From the NCBI GenBank assembly GCA_022781505.1, contig JALETK010000093.1:1-48683 (forward strand): DNA of 48,683 nt. The letters run 5' to 3'. The number at the start of each line of letters is the position of its first letter. The first letter of the stretch is position 1. The notes beneath the pieces are model-generated. The model was not told where the DNA came from, ran no database searches, and saw nothing but the letters and a program-made list of their open reading frames with translations. The position numbers and the translations under genes are program-made. This DNA comes from Clostridiales bacterium (lineage in GTDB: Bacteria; Bacillota; Clostridia; Oscillospirales; Oscillospiraceae). Shown here in pieces: positions 34,704 through 42,052 of this stretch.

Positions 34704-34868
34704 TTCAGGATTTGGTGGAAGCACCCTGCATGAGATTGTACAGACTGTGCCATCTTGTGCAACCATGCACAGAGAATCTCTCTCAAGCAAGAAGATATCG
34801 TTCACATCCAGTTCGCTGCTCTCATTGATTAGGTCAAAGAGCTTGTCCATGATGTAATTCAATTCCAT
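34692..34868 (-). CDS. Small acidic protein divergent from an XRE regulator (58 residues)
   Basis: This short frame begins MELNYIMDKLFDLINESSEL and ends at TAG (34694-34692). It is supported by AAAGGAG nine bases upstream of the ATG, a strong promoter (34914-34942) and an operator-like palindrome. The product is acidic at the N-terminus, has three cysteines and no membrane segment. The DNA is visibly less GC-rich than its neighbours. It overlaps the end of spoVAC by 12 bases in convergent orientation. I do not recognise the family. Divergence from a Cro/CI-like gene suggests an old mobile-element control region. Confidence 0.55.
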   Translation of the reverse strand: MELNYIMDKLFDLINESSELDVNDIFLLERDSLCMVAQDGTVCTISCRVLPPNPELPQ

Positions 34869-34888
34869 TATCGTACACTCCTTTCAAA

Positions 34889-34942
34889 ATATGGTGCGTA
34901 CACACACCATATTATTATAACCCATTCCGCGTTAGAATACAA
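34889..34942 (-). promoter_or_regulatory. Promoter and palindromic operator for the small acidic protein
   Basis: Minus strand TTGTAT (34942-34937), a 17-base spacer and TATAAT (34919-34914). ATATGGTG (34889-34896) and CACCATAT (34905-34912) form a perfect 8+8 inverted repeat across the expected transcription start, a natural site for the XRE protein encoded on the other strand. Confidence 0.75.
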
Positions 34943-34971
34943 GCATACAAACTGCTTGCAGGGTGGTGCGG

Positions 34972-35202
34972 ATGATCAAATATGACCGTCTCTGGGCGAC
35001 GCTGAAGGAGAAGAACATCAGCCAGTACCGGCTGATTCAGGAATACGGAATTGACAAGGCGCAGCTTCACCGGCTGCGGAAGAATATGGTGGTGAAAACC
35101 GTGATTCTCAGCAACCTCTGCCGCATTCTGGACTGCCGGCTGGAGGATATCGCGGAATATGCACCGGATGAAGAAGGAACACCGGCCTCACCTCAGGCTT
35201 AA
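34972..35202 (+). CDS. XRE-family helix-turn-helix regulator
   Basis: This 76-residue protein is a single Cro/CI-like DNA-binding domain of a type very common in Clostridia. MIKYDRLWATLKEKNISQYR leads into IDKAQLHRLRKNMVVKTVIL and ends LCRILDCRLEDIAEY. The ATG at 34972 is chosen because the family starts MIKYD-like; GTG codons just upstream are possible. It is divergent from the small acidic gene and probably binds the palindrome at 34889-34912. Confidence 0.88.
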   Translation: MIKYDRLWATLKEKNISQYRLIQEYGIDKAQLHRLRKNMVVKTVILSNLCRILDCRLEDIAEYAPDEEGTPASPQA

Positions 35203-35397
35203 AGCCCGGGGCAGGGCCGGTGTCCTTTTGTCCGGCGCGCAAACGGTAACGCTGTCCTTGTCCGTCCCTTTACGCCGGATGCAATTTCCCCTCCCAAGAC
35301 CTGGCAAGGGACTGGATTCCGGTTTTTGTACGGAGTTGTGACCCCCGCCTCCGCACGGCCTCACTTTGGATTCCTTCCGGCTCCGTTGCGGAGTCTT

Positions 35398-35452
35398 TTG
35401 GAATCCATTTGGAATCCATTCGGAATCCTCTTGGAATCCATTTGGAATCCTA
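35398..35452. repeat. Five tandem 11-base repeats (TTGGAATCCAT)
   Basis: Units start at 35398, 35409, 35420, 35431 and 35442. Units 1, 2 and 4 are exact TTGGAATCCAT; units 3 and 5 differ at one to three positions. Each unit holds a GGAATCC near-palindrome. A related TTTGGATTCC lies just upstream at about 35365. Non-coding. Confidence 0.9.
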
Positions 35453-35521
35453 GCATAGCAGAGCAGAGCTTAGCAGAGCAGAGCACAGCAGAGCATAGCA
35501 TAGCATAGCTTAGCCTAGCAT
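35452..35521. repeat. Fourteen-unit degenerate pentanucleotide array (AGCNN)
   Basis: Seventy bases are exactly 14 pentamers. Every unit starts AGC, with the last two bases varying: AT five times, AG five times, TT twice, AC once and CT once. It follows directly on the 11-base repeats. No gene is supported; the overlapping frames are low-complexity artefacts. The region 35203-35655 otherwise holds nothing recognisable. Confidence 0.95.
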
Positions 35522-35655
35522 TCTCTGCCGCTGTCGCAGCAGAGAAAGGGCGCGGCGGCGACGGCGGCAGGGGAAAAAATTTTCCCGGTGGATGGGTAGA
35601 GAACCGGCCGGGAGGCGTGGTACAATGGCCCCAACACCGACCGGGAGGGATTTTC

Positions 35656-36003
35656 ATGCTCTGGACACTTGCCGTAATCTTCACCGCAGCTCTGGTTTTT
35701 CTCGGAAAAACTCTGGGAAAAGCAGATTATTCCAAAGGTTTTTCCGTAGATTTCAGGGCAGCACAGGGAAAGTCCGCCCTTTTCCGCCCCGCCGGTTTTG
35801 CCCACGGACAGGCCCGGTTCGCTGTGAGAAGCGCCCGGATCTGCTGCGGAATGGTTCGGGTTTTACCGGGAAACACCCCGTTTTTACGAAAGTTCTTCAC
35901 AAAATTTCCACCGACCCCAGCATGTCATCCTGAGCGGACGGCGAAGGAGGGTTCCGTCGCAGGAGGCTGGTGCTTGAGATCCTTCGGCTGCGCCTCAGGA
36001 TGA
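35656..36003 (+). CDS. Doubtful small membrane ORF ending in repeat DNA
   Basis: An ATG at 35656 follows a good GGGAGGG site, and the first residues (MLWTLAVIFTAALVFLGKTL) look like a membrane helix. TACAAT lies 28 bases upstream. After about 85 codons the frame runs into the dispersed repeat cluster, where it ends. The middle part is basic and has no recognisable fold. It may be a decayed small membrane protein whose natural end was lost to the repeats, or chance. Confidence 0.25.
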   Translation: MLWTLAVIFTAALVFLGKTLGKADYSKGFSVDFRAAQGKSALFRPAGFAHGQARFAVRSARICCGMVRVLPGNTPFLRKFFTKFPPTPACHPERTAKEGSVAGGWCLRSFGCASG

Positions 36004-36155
36004 CAACGGGGGGAGGCCGGTGCTTGAGATCCTTCGGCTGTGCCTCAGGATGACAACGGGGAGAGGCCGATGCTTGAGATCCTTCGGCTGTGCCTCAGGA
36101 TAACAACGGGGGAGGCCGATGCGCGAGATCCTTCGGCTTTGCCTCAGGATGACAA
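35922..36155. repeat. Second cluster of the TGTCATCCTGAG repeat family
   Basis: One forward unit (about 35922) is followed by four inverted units (GAGATCCTTCGGCTG...CTCAGGATGACA) starting near 35976, 36026, 36076 and 36125. The period is 49-50 bases, with GGGGAGGCCGATGC-type spacers. Same family as 232-848 but mainly in the opposite orientation. Confidence 0.93.
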
Positions 36156-36185
36156 CGGGGGGAGCCGATGGCATATATTTGCCCC

Positions 36186-36241
36186 TTGACAAATTTGGTC
36201 GGTTGTTATAGACTAGAGTTGGTCGGTAATTACCAACCAAA
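36186..36241 (+). promoter_or_regulatory. Promoter and operators of the BlaI/BlaR1-like pair
   Basis: TTGACA (36186-36191), a 17-base spacer and TAGACT (36209-36214). TTGGTCGGT occurs at 36195 inside the spacer and again at 36219. The second copy is half of a near-perfect 18-base palindrome GGTCGGTAATTACCAACC (36221-36238) lying just after the transcription start. This is a good operator for the repressor encoded next. Confidence 0.78.
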
Positions 36242-36258
36242 TTTTTGGAGGTGTTTTT

Positions 36259-36630
36259 ATGGACGAGCCGAAGCTCTGTGAAAGTGATTTTCGATTCATG
36301 ACCGTCATCTGGGACAACGAGCCCCTGCCCTCCGGGCGTTTGGTGGAGCTGTGCGCCGCGGAGCTGGGCTGGAAGAAATCCACCACCTACACCACCCTGA
36401 AAAAGCTCTGCGGCCGGGGCTTTGCCCGGAACGAAAACGCCCTGGTCACGGCCCTCATTCCCCGGGAAATGGTTCTGTCCTATGAGAGCGAGCGCTTTGT
36501 CAAGCGAACCTTCCAGGGCTCCCTGCCCCGGTTCCTGGTGAGCTTTCTGGGGGAGCGGAAGCTCACGGAGGCCGAGGCGGCGGAGCTGAAAACCCTGATT
36601 GACGCCCACCGGAAGGAGGAGAACACATGA
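36259..36630 (+). CDS. BlaI-family repressor paired with a BlaR1-like sensor
   Basis: This 123-residue winged-helix repressor starts LCESDFRFMTVIWDNEPLPS and has GWKKSTTYTTLKKLCGRGF as its DNA-binding part. The C-terminal part (LPRFLVSFLGERKLTEAEAAEL) is the dimer region in which such repressors are cleaved. ATG follows TTGGAGG. It overlaps the M56 gene by four bases, the standard BlaI-BlaR1 arrangement. It probably represses its own operon through the palindrome at 36221-36238. Confidence 0.92.
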   Translation: MDEPKLCESDFRFMTVIWDNEPLPSGRLVELCAAELGWKKSTTYTTLKKLCGRGFARNENALVTALIPREMVLSYESERFVKRTFQGSLPRFLVSFLGERKLTEAEAAELKTLIDAHRKEENT

Positions 36631-38792
36631 CGGAGCTGTTCACCGCCGTGCTGAATCTGAGCCTCACCGGCTCCTGTGTGATCGTCTTCGTATTGCTGCT
36701 CCGGCTGCTTCTGAAGCGGGCCCCGAAAAAATTTTCCTACGCCCTGTGGGGCGTGGTGGGTTTTCGCCTATGCTGCCCCGTCTCTGTCAAAAGTAGCCTC
36801 AGTCTCTTTTCCCTTTTCTCCCTGGGCCAGTCCGCCGGGAGCTCTGTCCCTGCCTCCCTCCCGGAGCCGGTGGCCGGTTCCGCCCAGGCTGCCGGGGGCA
36901 TTTCCCTTGCAGAGCCTCTGATTTCCTCCTCCGTCCCCGCCCCCGGGGTGGGTGACAGCGTCAACCCTGTGGACATACTCCTGTTTCTGGGGGCCATCGT
37001 CTGGTGCATGGGTATGGCGGCGCGCCTTGTCTATCTGTTTTTCAGCACCTGGCGTCTTCACCGCAGCCTTCGGGGGGCGGCTTTGGGGGAAGGAGGGGTG
37101 TACCGTTCGGACAGGCTCTCCTCCCCCACCCTCTTTGGGATACTCCGGCCCCGGATTTATCTTCCGGCGGATCTTCCCCCGGAGACGACTCCCCATGTTC
37201 TGGCCCATGAGCGCTTCCACAAAAAGCACCTGGACCATCTGGTGAAGCTCCTGGCCTGGCTGATTCTCACGGTGCACTGGTTCAACCCTCTGTGTCACCT
37301 GGCTTTCTTCCTCATGAGCCGGGACATGGAGCTTCGGTGCGACGAAGGGGTGCTGGCCCAGGGTGTCTCCCCGGTAGACTACAGTGAGGCTCTCTTGTCT
37401 CTGGCCTCGGCAAAGCCTGCCCCCCTGGGCTTCAGCGGCGGCGCCAAGGGCCGCATCCGCAACGCTCTGGGCTGGAAAAAGCCCAAGGCCTGGTGCGCGG
37501 TGCTGGCCGGGGTGATTTGCCTTTTGGGCATGTTCGCCTGCGCCGCCGACCCGGCGGCGCAGGCAGAGGAAACCCTCTACCGCTCCTGGGAGACCACCTA
37601 CATGAGCCCCTACAGCTCCTATTACTCCCCTTACGGCGACTCCGGCCAGTGGTATCTGGTGGGAGCGGACAGCTTCCGGGCGGTGGACAAAAAAACCGGG
37701 GCCGAGACCCTGTCCTTTGAGGGCCTCTCCTGGGACTGGGAGGGCATCCCCATGACCACCCTCCAGTGGAACGACATGTTCGGCGGCACCGGCAGCCACG
37801 ACCCCAGCGGCTGGACATACCTGCCCCTGGACGCTTCCAACTGGCTTCTGAAAAAGGACGGTACGCTCCACTTCGCCAGACTGTCCACTGCCAAGGGCGG
37901 TCAGGAAATCTTCTGGAGCATCTATGCCCTCGCCCCCGTGGACACGGACTCCCGGCCCGCTTCCTGGTTTGATAACCCTGCCCAAAGCAGCGGCTTCGGC
38001 GGTTTTCCCATCTGGCTGGACATGACCTACACCACCGTCACCGCCCAGTGCACCGCCGGGCAGCTGCAAAGCGCCCAGATTCTGGCGGGAGAGCCTCTTT
38101 GCTGGCAGCCTGCGGACAGAAGCGGGAATCCCGTGGAGAAGACAAACCTCACCTTCCAGGTCTACAACGGCACCGTTGAGATCGCCTCCGGCGTCATTGA
38201 AATCCAATGCACCCAGGCAGACACGCTCACCCGCACCTATGAGGCAAGCCTTACCACAGGGGAGAACCTGGTGCTCTACCCCTGCGACTCCGGTGCCCTT
38301 CTCTGGGAGGCCCGCTCCTCCAGCGAGGGCCTGGCCCAATACCCGGAGGTCACCCTGGAACTCCCCGATTCCCTGCCCAATCCGGTTGCGGCCTTTGCGA
38401 AGGACTATGTCACGGAGCAGATGTACCGGATGACAGGCCTGTGCTTTGCGGAGGCGCGAATCACCGGCTGCACAGCCTACAACACCGGAACCGCCAATGA
38501 GACGGTAAACGCCCTTCTCTACCGTCTGACCTACCGGCTCCTGCCGGAGAATCCGGCAGAAGCCCGGGCGGCGGGCTGCCCCATGGAGGGCGACTGGATT
38601 ACGGAGGAGACCCCCCAGGGCCAGCCCTGCCTCCTCCTGGTGCGCCACCTGGACACCGGCAGTTGGGAGTGCCTTGCGGTTCTGGGCACGGACACCATTC
38701 GCCGCACCTATGGCACCCCGGAATACCTGGAACAATACGACTCTCCTGAGCAGGCCGCCGTCATGGAGCATTTGTCCGGAATGATGCCATAG
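36627..38792 (+). CDS. BlaR1/MecR1-type M56 membrane metalloprotease with an unknown sensor domain
   Basis: This 721-residue protein has several N-terminal membrane segments (about residues 5-30, 35-55, 115-140). The zinc protease site is HERFH (about 194-198), with a downstream RCDEG glutamate (about 240). Another membrane segment lies near residues 290-308. In BlaR1 the extracellular part is a penicillin-binding domain. Here it is about 410 residues rich in Trp, Tyr, Ser and Thr, with no SXXK penicillin motif that I can place. It therefore senses something else. Signal-activated cleavage of the partner repressor is inferred from the family. Confidence 0.88.
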   Translation: MTELFTAVLNLSLTGSCVIVFVLLLRLLLKRAPKKFSYALWGVVGFRLCCPVSVKSSLSLFSLFSLGQSAGSSVPASLPEPVAGSAQAAGGISLAEPLISSSVPAPGVGDSVNPVDILLFLGAIVWCMGMAARLVYLFFSTWRLHRSLRGAALGEGGVYRSDRLSSPTLFGILRPRIYLPADLPPETTPHVLAHERFHKKHLDHLVKLLAWLILTVHWFNPLCHLAFFLMSRDMELRCDEGVLAQGVSPVDYSEALLSLASAKPAPLGFSGGAKGRIRNALGWKKPKAWCAVLAGVICLLGMFACAADPAAQAEETLYRSWETTYMSPYSSYYSPYGDSGQWYLVGADSFRAVDKKTGAETLSFEGLSWDWEGIPMTTLQWNDMFGGTGSHDPSGWTYLPLDASNWLLKKDGTLHFARLSTAKGGQEIFWSIYALAPVDTDSRPASWFDNPAQSSGFGGFPIWLDMTYTTVTAQCTAGQLQSAQILAGEPLCWQPADRSGNPVEKTNLTFQVYNGTVEIASGVIEIQCTQADTLTRTYEASLTTGENLVLYPCDSGALLWEARSSSEGLAQYPEVTLELPDSLPNPVAAFAKDYVTEQMYRMTGLCFAEARITGCTAYNTGTANETVNALLYRLTYRLLPENPAEARAAGCPMEGDWITEETPQGQPCLLLVRHLDTGSWECLAVLGTDTIRRTYGTPEYLEQYDSPEQAAVMEHLSGMMP

Positions 38793-38812
38793 GGCTGTGC
38801 CAGCCCCCCGCT

Positions 38813-38907
38813 TGTTATCCTGAGCGGGCAGCGAAGGATCTGGCGTTTCGAGGGTTCCGTCACGGGGACCTGTACATGAGATCCTTCGGCTTCGCCTCAG
38901 GATGACA
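38813..38907. repeat. Third copy site of the TGTCATCCTGAG repeat (one inverted pair)
   Basis: A forward unit (TGTTATCCTGAGCGGGCAGC, 38813) and an inverted unit (GAGATCCTTCGGCTTCGCCT, about 38878-38907) face each other and can form one long hairpin. It lies directly downstream of the BlaR1-like gene. Confidence 0.9.
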
Positions 38908-38945
38908 ATGGGGGGCGGCGGGTGCTTAATAAACTCTTCGGCTGC

Positions 38946-38977
38946 GCCCCCTGCTTACAGCAGGGGGGCATTTTCTG
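38946..38977 (+). terminator. Terminator downstream of the BlaI/BlaR1-like pair
   Basis: GCCCCCTGC and GCAGGGGGGC form an 8-9 base stem with a TTACA loop, followed by ATTTTCTG. Confidence 0.8.
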
Positions 38978-39006
38978 TACCCCGGGCAAAAAAGGGAAAG
39001 TGTCCC

Positions 39007-39035
39007 TTGTAATTTCCAGGGCACTGTGGTAAAAT
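39007..39035 (+). promoter_or_regulatory. Promoter of the ATP synthase operon
   Basis: TTGTAA (39007-39012), a 17-base spacer and TAAAAT (39030-39035), 47 bases before atpZ. Confidence 0.78.
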
Positions 39036-39082
39036 AACAACGTTTGTTTCAAATGTCAGAATCGACGGTATAGGAGGCTTAT

Positions 39083-39346
39083 ATGGGTATCCTTCGGGAA
39101 TTGGCGTGGCTGACGCAGCTGGGCTTTTCCATTGTCAGTCCGCTTCTTTTGTGTCTCCTGGGCGCGGTATGGCTCCGGAACCGGTTCTCCCTGGGGGGCT
39201 GGGTGGTGGTTCTGGGGGTGCTCCTGGGCCTGGGGGGAGCTTTCTCCGCCGGTATGGCCTTCGCCCGGCAGGCAAAGCTCCTGACCGATTCCAAATCCAA
39301 GGACAAAAAGGACAAGCCTCCCGTCTCCTTTAATGAGCACGACTGA
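39083..39346 (+). CDS. atpZ: AtpZ-like ATP synthase accessory protein
   Basis: This 87-residue protein has two membrane helices (about residues 10-30 and 37-60) and a charged Lys/Asp tail. It is first in the ATP synthase operon, directly before atpI, as in other Firmicutes. AtpZ/AtpI proteins are thought to help assemble the c-ring and supply magnesium; the exact role is uncertain. The start has TAGGAGG seven bases upstream. Confidence 0.8.
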   Translation: MGILRELAWLTQLGFSIVSPLLLCLLGAVWLRNRFSLGGWVVVLGVLLGLGGAFSAGMAFARQAKLLTDSKSKDKKDKPPVSFNEHD

Positions 39347-39367
39347 TTCTCCCTGGAGGTCCTCTTC

Positions 39368-39772
39368 ATGAAATCCAAAAACCCTGTCTATTCCGAAACC
39401 CTGATGATCGCCATTGGGGAGGTCATCTGCGTGGCCATCATGCTGGGCCTCTTCGCCCTGGCGGGGCACTTTGACCGAAAGGTGCTCCTGGGGGGCATCG
39501 TGGGCGGTGTGCTGGTCATTGCGAACTTTTTCCTCATGGCCGTGGGCACCAGCCTGGCGGCGGACCGGGCGGAGGCCCAGAACGTGAAAGGCGGCATGAC
39601 CCTGATTCAGGTCTCCCGGCTGCTGCGCTCTGTGGGGCTCTTCGCCGTCCTGGCCGTGTGCGCCATCAGCAAGCAGTTCAACCTCTGGGCGCTGGTGCTG
39701 CCCTTCCTCTTCCAATGGCCGGTTCTGGCCCTTGGCGAATTCTTCCGAAAGTCTGGTGAGCGAAAGTCATGA
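39368..39772 (+). CDS. atpI: ATP synthase protein I
   Basis: This 134-residue protein has four hydrophobic helices (SETLMIAIGEVICVAIMLGL near the start; three more to residue 125). Position between atpZ and atpB, and size, identify AtpI, a chaperone for c-ring assembly. The start follows GGAGG with a longer gap than usual. Its stop overlaps the atpB start (ATGA). Confidence 0.85.
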   Translation: MKSKNPVYSETLMIAIGEVICVAIMLGLFALAGHFDRKVLLGGIVGGVLVIANFFLMAVGTSLAADRAEAQNVKGGMTLIQVSRLLRSVGLFAVLAVCAISKQFNLWALVLPFLFQWPVLALGEFFRKSGERKS

Positions 39773-40662
39773 ATGTCAACGGCCCCAAGATTTACTTTAC
39801 CATCCCCATTCTGGGCGGCATTCCCGTCACCCAAACCGCCGTCTCTTACCTGCTGGTCACCATCATCCTGTGCGTGTCCGGCTATCTTCTGGGGAAAAAA
39901 CTCACAAAGCGCCCGGGCAGGGCCCAGGTTCTGGTGGAAAAGGGCGTGTCCATGCTGTACAATCTGGTCTCCGAGACCATGGGCCCCCACAACGCCCATT
40001 GGACCCCCTACATCGGCACCCTGTTTCTCTCCTCCCTTTTGGGCTCTCTCATCGGCATGACCGGCTTCTTCCGGTCCACCACCGCCGATCTCAGCATCAC
40101 CCTCACCTGGGCCGTCATGACCAGCGTCCTCATCTGGTACCACAGCATTAAAAACAACGGCTTTTTGGGCTGGCTCAAGGGGTTCACCGAGCCCATCTTC
40201 GTCATGACCCCCATGAACATCATCTCCGAAATCGCCCAGCCCATCTCCATGGCCTTCCGTCACTTCGGCAACGTGGTGGGCGGCAGCGTCATCACCTCCA
40301 TGCTCTATATGGCCCTGGCCGGGGTGTCCACGATGGTTCTGAACCTGATTGCCGGCAACGGTCTCGCGGTGTGCATCGCGGTGCTGGCGGTGGGTCTCGC
40401 CGTTTTGATTCTCGCCATTGTGCGGAAAAAGAAATTTATCTGGAAGCTCCTGGGCGCGGTTATGACCATTCTGGGAACCTTCGCTCTGCTGCAGCAGCAG
40501 GAGCTTCTGGTGGGCGTTCCCATTCTGGATGTGGGCATTCCCGCCATTCTCTCTTTGTACTTTGACCTCTTCTCCGGCTTCATCCAGGCCTTTGTCTTCT
40601 GCCTGCTGAGTATGGTCTACATCAGCAGCGCCTGTCCCCCTCCCCAGGAGGCGGAGGGCTAA
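39769..40662 (+). CDS. atpB: F-type ATP synthase subunit a
   Basis: This 297-residue membrane stator subunit provides the ion half-channels. The essential arginine is in ISMAFRHFGNVVGG, preceded by FVMTPMNIISEIAQP. C-terminal LYFDLFSGFIQAFVFCLLS is the conserved last helix pair. It is longer than typical because of a hydrophobic insertion (about residues 205-240). It must pair with the unusual c-subunit encoded next. Confidence 0.94.
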   Translation: MNVNGPKIYFTIPILGGIPVTQTAVSYLLVTIILCVSGYLLGKKLTKRPGRAQVLVEKGVSMLYNLVSETMGPHNAHWTPYIGTLFLSSLLGSLIGMTGFFRSTTADLSITLTWAVMTSVLIWYHSIKNNGFLGWLKGFTEPIFVMTPMNIISEIAQPISMAFRHFGNVVGGSVITSMLYMALAGVSTMVLNLIAGNGLAVCIAVLAVGLAVLILAIVRKKKFIWKLLGAVMTILGTFALLQQQELLVGVPILDVGIPAILSLYFDLFSGFIQAFVFCLLSMVYISSACPPPQEAEG

Positions 40663-40718
40663 CCCTTGTCGTTCCTGTAAATTCAAATATATCAACATTA
40701 TCTAGGAGGAACTTTATT

Positions 40719-40958
40719 ATGGAACAAGCTATCATCAAAGCCGCCTGCGCCATCGGCGCCGGTCTGTGTATGGGTATCGGCGCCATCGGCCCCGCCATGG
40801 GCGAAGGCAACGCCGTGGGCAAGGCCCTGGAGGGAATGGCCCGTCAGCCCGAGGCAGCCAGCACCCTGCGTACCAATATGATCATCGGCTGCGCCATCAC
40901 CGAGACCACCGGCATTTACTCTCTGCTGATCGCCTTCCTGATTCTCTTTGCCCTGTAA
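40719..40958 (+). CDS. atpE: F-type ATP synthase subunit c, probable two-carboxylate Na+ type
   Basis: This 79-residue hairpin protein forms the rotor ring. Helix 1 contains GIGAIGPAMGEGNAVGKALE, the loop is ARQPE, and helix 2 contains AITETTGIYSLLIAF. The ion site has Glu62 followed by Thr63 and Thr64, with Tyr67 beyond. At the helix 1 position where Na+ rings such as Ilyobacter have Gln32, this protein has Glu29. Glu29 and Glu62 are 33 residues apart, as Glu32 and Glu65 are in the two-carboxylate Na+ ring of Fusobacterium nucleatum. Na+ coupling is therefore likely. The gene follows atpB by 56 bases with its own AGGAGG site. Confidence 0.95.
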   Translation: MEQAIIKAACAIGAGLCMGIGAIGPAMGEGNAVGKALEGMARQPEAASTLRTNMIIGCAITETTGIYSLLIAFLILFAL

Positions 40959-41002
40959 GAGGTCACTGCCTTCCGGCATTTTTACGAAAGGAGTGATTTT
41001 CC

Positions 41003-41509
41003 ATGGAGGGATTTGAAAGCCTGGTGGGCGTGAATTTCTGGACAGCCCTGTTCGGCCTGTGCAACATGCTCATCACCTTCGCAATTCTGAAAAAATTCCT
41101 CTTCAAACCGGTTAAAAAGATGATCGACGACCGTCAGAAGGAGATTGACGATCTGTATGCCGACGCCGGCAACTCCAAGGCCCAGGCCGAGGCCCTGCGC
41201 CAGCAGTATGACGCCCGGCTGAAAGACGCCCATGCCGAGGGAGACCGGATTATCCGGGAGGCCACCCGGCAGGCCCAGAGCCAGGAGGAGGCCATTTTGC
41301 GGGATGCCCAGGACAAGGCCGCCCGCACCATGGAGCGGGCCCAGGAGCAGATCGCCCTGGAGAAGAAGCAGGCCATGAACGACCTGAAGGATCAGGTCTC
41401 CGGCATGGCCCTGGACATCGCCTCCGCCGTCTTGGAGGAGGACATTGACGGGAAGAAGCACACGCAGCTTATTGACCGGTTCATCAAGGATTTGGGTGAG
41501 CAGGCATGA
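41003..41509 (+). CDS. atpF: F-type ATP synthase subunit b
   Basis: This 168-residue peripheral stalk subunit has one N-terminal membrane helix (NFWTALFGLCNMLITFAILK, about residues 10-29). A long charged helix rich in Ala, Glu, Gln and Arg follows to the C-terminus. The start follows AAAGGAG by eight bases. It overlaps atpH by four bases. Only one b-type gene is present, so the stalk should hold a b2 homodimer. Confidence 0.94.
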   Translation: MEGFESLVGVNFWTALFGLCNMLITFAILKKFLFKPVKKMIDDRQKEIDDLYADAGNSKAQAEALRQQYDARLKDAHAEGDRIIREATRQAQSQEEAILRDAQDKAARTMERAQEQIALEKKQAMNDLKDQVSGMALDIASAVLEEDIDGKKHTQLIDRFIKDLGEQA

Positions 41510-42039
41510 TCAACGAAACCGACTATGGCCGGGCCCTTTTTGAGCTGGCCCGGGAGCAGCAGGCGGACAAGGCCGTGCTGGAGGAGCTGGCAGCCGTCCG
41601 GCGGATTCTGGAGCAGGAGCCCCGGTATGCGGAGCTGCTGGACTCCCCCGCCCTTCCCAAGGAGCAGCGTCTGAGCCTGCTGGAGAAGGCCTTTGGGGGC
41701 CTCTCCCAATACCATTTGAATTTTCTCAAAATACTCTGCGAAAAGCACGCCGTGAAGCAGTACGCCGGCTGTGCCAGGGTGTATGGGGATCTGTATGACG
41801 AAGCCCACCAGATTCTCCGGGCCACAGCCATCACGGCGGTACCCATGACCCAGGCCCAGCTCTCCGCCCTGACGGACAAGCTCCGCGCCATGACCGGCAA
41901 GACCGTGGTGGTCAAGAACACCGTGGACGCCAGGGTGGTGGGCGGCGTTCAGCTCCGCCTGGGCGGCGTCCAGCTGGACGGAAGCATCCGTTCCCGGCTG
42001 GAGGACCTGCGCCGGAGCCTGGCCGGTGTGATCGTATAA
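41506..42039 (+). CDS. atpH: F-type ATP synthase subunit delta
   Basis: This 177-residue stalk subunit joins b to the alpha3beta3 head. [12 protein letters not shown] at the N-terminus and a C-terminal [21 protein letters not shown] run ending in [10 protein letters not shown] are typical. Position between atpF and atpA is standard, with an ATGA overlap on the atpF side and a 13-base gap to atpA. Confidence 0.94.
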   Translation: MINETDYGRALFELAREQQADKAVLEELAAVRRILEQEPRYAELLDSPALPKEQRLSLLEKAFGGLSQYHLNFLKILCEKHAVKQYAGCARVYGDLYDEAHQILRATAITAVPMTQAQLSALTDKLRAMTGKTVVVKNTVDARVVGGVQLRLGGVQLDGSIRSRLEDLRRSLAGVIV

Positions 42040-42052
42040 AGAAGGTGAACGC

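Noticed and set aside
35326-35684. ORFs across the 11-base and pentamer repeats on both strands
   Set aside because: Residue strings simply follow the repeats; no ribosome site or family similarity.
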